The notes under the pieces are model-generated. The model had not been told where the DNA came from, did not search any database, and saw only the letters and a list, made by a program, of their open reading frames with translations. A stretch of DNA of 64,000 nucleotides from Pseudomonas sp. Irchel 3E13. Lineage in GTDB: Bacteria; Pseudomonadota; Gammaproteobacteria; Pseudomonadales; Pseudomonadaceae. The stretch is taken from positions 62,001 through 126,000 of the forward strand of contig NZ_FYDX01000007.1 in the NCBI RefSeq assembly GCF_900187455.1, in the 5' to 3' direction. Shown one piece after another: positions 62,192 to 64,000 of the stretch; positions within the stretch are counted from its first letter, which is position 1, and the number at the start of each line of letters is the position of its first letter. Both the position numbers and the translations under genes were made by a program.

Positions 62192-63253
62192 GTGCGGGTC
62201 CTGCTGATCAAGACATCCTCGCTGGGCGACGTGATCCACGCCCTGCCGGCGCTCACCGACGCGGCGCACGCTATCCCCGGCATCACCTTCGACTGGGTGG
62301 TGGAAGAAGGCTTCGCCGAGATTCCCACCTGGCACCCGGCGGTGGACCAGGTGATCCCGGTGGCGATCCGCCGCTGGCGCAAGAACCTCTGGCAAACCTT
62401 CAAGAGCGGCGAATGGCGCCAGTTCAAGAAGCGCATTCGCGAGCGCAAGTACGACCTGGTGATCGACGCCCAAGGGCTGGTCAAGAGCGCCTGGCTGACC
62501 CGCTACGTGAAGAAGACGCCGGTGGCGGGCCTGGACCGCTATTCGGCCCGCGAGGGTTTTTCCAGCCGCTTCTATGACCGCCGTCTGTCGGTTGCCACCG
62601 GTCAGCACGCCGTTGAACGGGTGCGCCAGTTGTTCGCCCTCGCCCTGGGCTACGACCTGCCCGAAGGCATCGGCGACTACGGCCTGGACCGCAGCCGCCT
62701 GGAGCAAGTGGGCGTCGCGCCTTACGTGGTGTTCCTGCACGGCACCACCTGGGACACCAAGCACTGGCCCGAGCTGTATTGGCGCCAGTTGGCCGAGCGG
62801 CTCGGCCGCGCCGGCCTGCAAATCTGCCTGCCGTGGGGCAACCCGGCGGAGAAGGCCCGGGCCGAGCGGATCGCCCAGGGCTTGAAGAACGCCCAGGTAC
62901 TGCCCAAATTGAACCTTGCCGGGGTGGGCCGGGTGCTGGCCTCGGCCAAGGCCTGCGTGGCGGTCGATACCGGCCTCGGCCACCTCGCGGCGGCGCTGGA
63001 CGTGCCGACCCTGTCGCTGTTCGGCCCGACCAACCCGGGCCTGACCGGGGCCTACGGGAAATCCCAGGTCCATGTCGCCAGCGACTTCCCGTGCGCGCCC
63101 TGCCTGCGCAAAAAGTGCACCTACAAGCCGAGCGCCGAGGAACTGCGCCGGTTCGATCTCAAACGTGAGTGGCCGCTGTGCTTCACTCGCCTGAATCCCG
63201 AACGTGTGGCACGCCAGTTGGGCGAGCTGCTGCGGGTTGAGGATGTTCGTTGA
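62192..63253 (+). CDS. waaC: ADP-heptose:LPS heptosyltransferase I
   Basis: This GT9 enzyme adds the first heptose to Kdo2-lipid A. The 353-residue protein begins MRVLLIKTSSLGDVIHALPA, contains HGTTWDTKHWPE and the C-terminal donor site VDTGLGHLAAALDVPTLSLFGPTNP (in part). It starts with a GTG at 62192 right after the waaF TAA. Its TGA overlaps the waaG ATG (TGATG). Confidence 0.97.
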   Translation: MRVLLIKTSSLGDVIHALPALTDAAHAIPGITFDWVVEEGFAEIPTWHPAVDQVIPVAIRRWRKNLWQTFKSGEWRQFKKRIRERKYDLVIDAQGLVKSAWLTRYVKKTPVAGLDRYSAREGFSSRFYDRRLSVATGQHAVERVRQLFALALGYDLPEGIGDYGLDRSRLEQVGVAPYVVFLHGTTWDTKHWPELYWRQLAERLGRAGLQICLPWGNPAEKARAERIAQGLKNAQVLPKLNLAGVGRVLASAKACVAVDTGLGHLAAALDVPTLSLFGPTNPGLTGAYGKSQVHVASDFPCAPCLRKKCTYKPSAEELRRFDLKREWPLCFTRLNPERVARQLGELLRVEDVR

Positions 63254-64000
63254 TGCAACTGGCTTTCGTGCTCTACAAGTATTTCCCCTTCGGTGGCCTG
63301 CAGCGTGACTTCATGCGCATCGCCCTGGAGTGCCAGCAGCGCGGGCATCAGATCCGCGTCTACACCCTGATCTGGGAAGGCGACGTGCCGCCCGGCTTCG
63401 AGGTGCTGGTGGCGCCGGTCAAGGCGCTGTTCAACCATCGGCGCAACGAGAAACTCAGCGCCTGGATGGAAGCAGACCTGGCCAAGCGCCCGGTGGACCG
63501 CCTGATCGGTTTCAACAAGATGCCGGGCCTGGACGTCTACTACGCCGCCGACGGCTGCTTCGAAGACAAGGCCCAGACCCTGCGCGGCGGCCTGTACCGG
63601 CGCTGGGGCCGCTACCGGCACTTCGCCGAATACGAGCGCGCGGTGTTCGACAAGAACGCCCGCACCGAAATCCTGATGATTTCCGAAGTCCAGCAGCCGC
63701 TGTTCGTGAAGCACTACGGCACCCAGGCCGAGCGCTTCCACCTGCTGCCGCCGGGCATTTCCCAGGACCGCCGGGCCCCGGCCAATGCCGCCGAGATCCG
63801 CGCCGAATTCCGCCGCGAGTTCGACCTGAAAGACGACGAATTGCTGCTGGTGCAGATCGGTTCCGGCTTCAAGACCAAGGGCGTCGACCGCAGCCTCAAG
63901 GCCCTCGCCGCCCTGCCCTCGGCCCTGCGCAAGCGCACCCGGCTGATGGTCATCGGCCAGGACGACCCCAAGGTGTTCCAGTTGCAGAGCACCGCCCTGG
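63253..64000 (+). CDS. waaG: LPS glucosyltransferase I (WaaG), partial at window end
   Basis: The first 249 codons of a GT4 glycosyltransferase are present and the gene runs off the right edge. The start MQLAFVLYKYFPFGGLQRDF and the segments RLIGFNKMPGLDVYYAADGCF and LLVQIGSGFKTKGVDRSLKAL (each in part) are WaaG hallmarks. WaaG adds the first outer-core sugar to heptose II. It overlaps waaC by one base and extends the waaF-C-G operon. Confidence 0.95.
   Translation, partial: MQLAFVLYKYFPFGGLQRDFMRIALECQQRGHQIRVYTLIWEGDVPPGFEVLVAPVKALFNHRRNEKLSAWMEADLAKRPVDRLIGFNKMPGLDVYYAADGCFEDKAQTLRGGLYRRWGRYRHFAEYERAVFDKNARTEILMISEVQQPLFVKHYGTQAERFHLLPPGISQDRRAPANAAEIRAEFRREFDLKDDELLLVQIGSGFKTKGVDRSLKALAALPSALRKRTRLMVIGQDDPKVFQLQSTAL

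Overview
The window is 64 kb of dense, GC-rich, gene-packed chromosome from a Pseudomonas, most likely of the P. fluorescens group. The evidence is gene content and order (davBA, pqqFABCDE, bioBFHCD, creBCD, dipA, aceEF, glnE, waaFCG), high-GC codon use, and repeated REP elements with the core GTAGGAGCGAGCTTGCTCGCGA-type sequence. The order broadly resembles what I remember of the P. putida KT2440 region around PP_0340 to PP_0384, read backwards. It looks like core genome: I see no phage, insertion sequence, integrase, CRISPR array, tRNA/rRNA gene, toxin-antitoxin pair or specialised metabolite cluster.

Layout. (1) 1-10.8 kb: an Lrp/AsnC regulator, lysine 2-monooxygenase and 5-aminovaleramidase (davBA), then the PQQ cofactor cluster pqqF-pqqA-pqqB-C-D-E with an overlapping S9 peptidase. 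The 23-residue PqqA precursor gene, easily missed, is present. (2) 10.8-14.2 kb: a Pmp3 membrane peptide, a class III aminotransferase with an overlapping MOSC gene, and a divergent LysR regulator. (3) 14.3-19.6 kb: two paralogous acyl-CoA dehydrogenases flanking a membrane diguanylate cyclase; the upstream dehydrogenase has two abutting PsrA-type operators. (4) 19.8-25.6 kb: a small unknown gene, the biotin operon bioBFHCD, and divergent comF, with a BirA-type operator on the bioB -35 box. (5) 25.6-37.3 kb: a ModE-like regulator, a Tat-exported PhoX-type phosphatase, SrkA kinase, RarD, a GcvR-like ACT protein, malate synthase G, a lone receiver protein, and a cNMP/CBS/nucleotidyltransferase protein paired with a DnaQ-type exonuclease. 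(6) 37.3-42.9 kb: an iron-uptake signalling unit (Fur box, ECF sigma, FecR, TonB-dependent transducer, PepSY membrane protein, 51-residue membrane peptide). (7) 43-48.8 kb: a DUF2780 protein, an acyltransferase, a retropepsin-like exported protein and creBCD. (8) 49-53.1 kb: GST, msrA and dipA. (9) 53.3-61 kb: aceF-aceE, divergent from glnE. (10) 61.1 kb to the end: waaF-waaC-waaG (cut by the window end) for LPS inner core.

Most of the less obvious information is in intergenic DNA: two 15-bp palindromes upstream of aceE that fit the FadR/PdhR half-site rule, two perfect DnaA boxes between two convergent genes, the PsrA and BirA sites, a Cre-tag-like direct repeat before creD, and seven REP loci, two of them followed by the same GC hairpin. 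I did not find a clearly novel biological system. The least explained gene set is the cNMP/CBS/DUF294 protein plus exonuclease plus divergent receiver protein at 34-37.3 kb.
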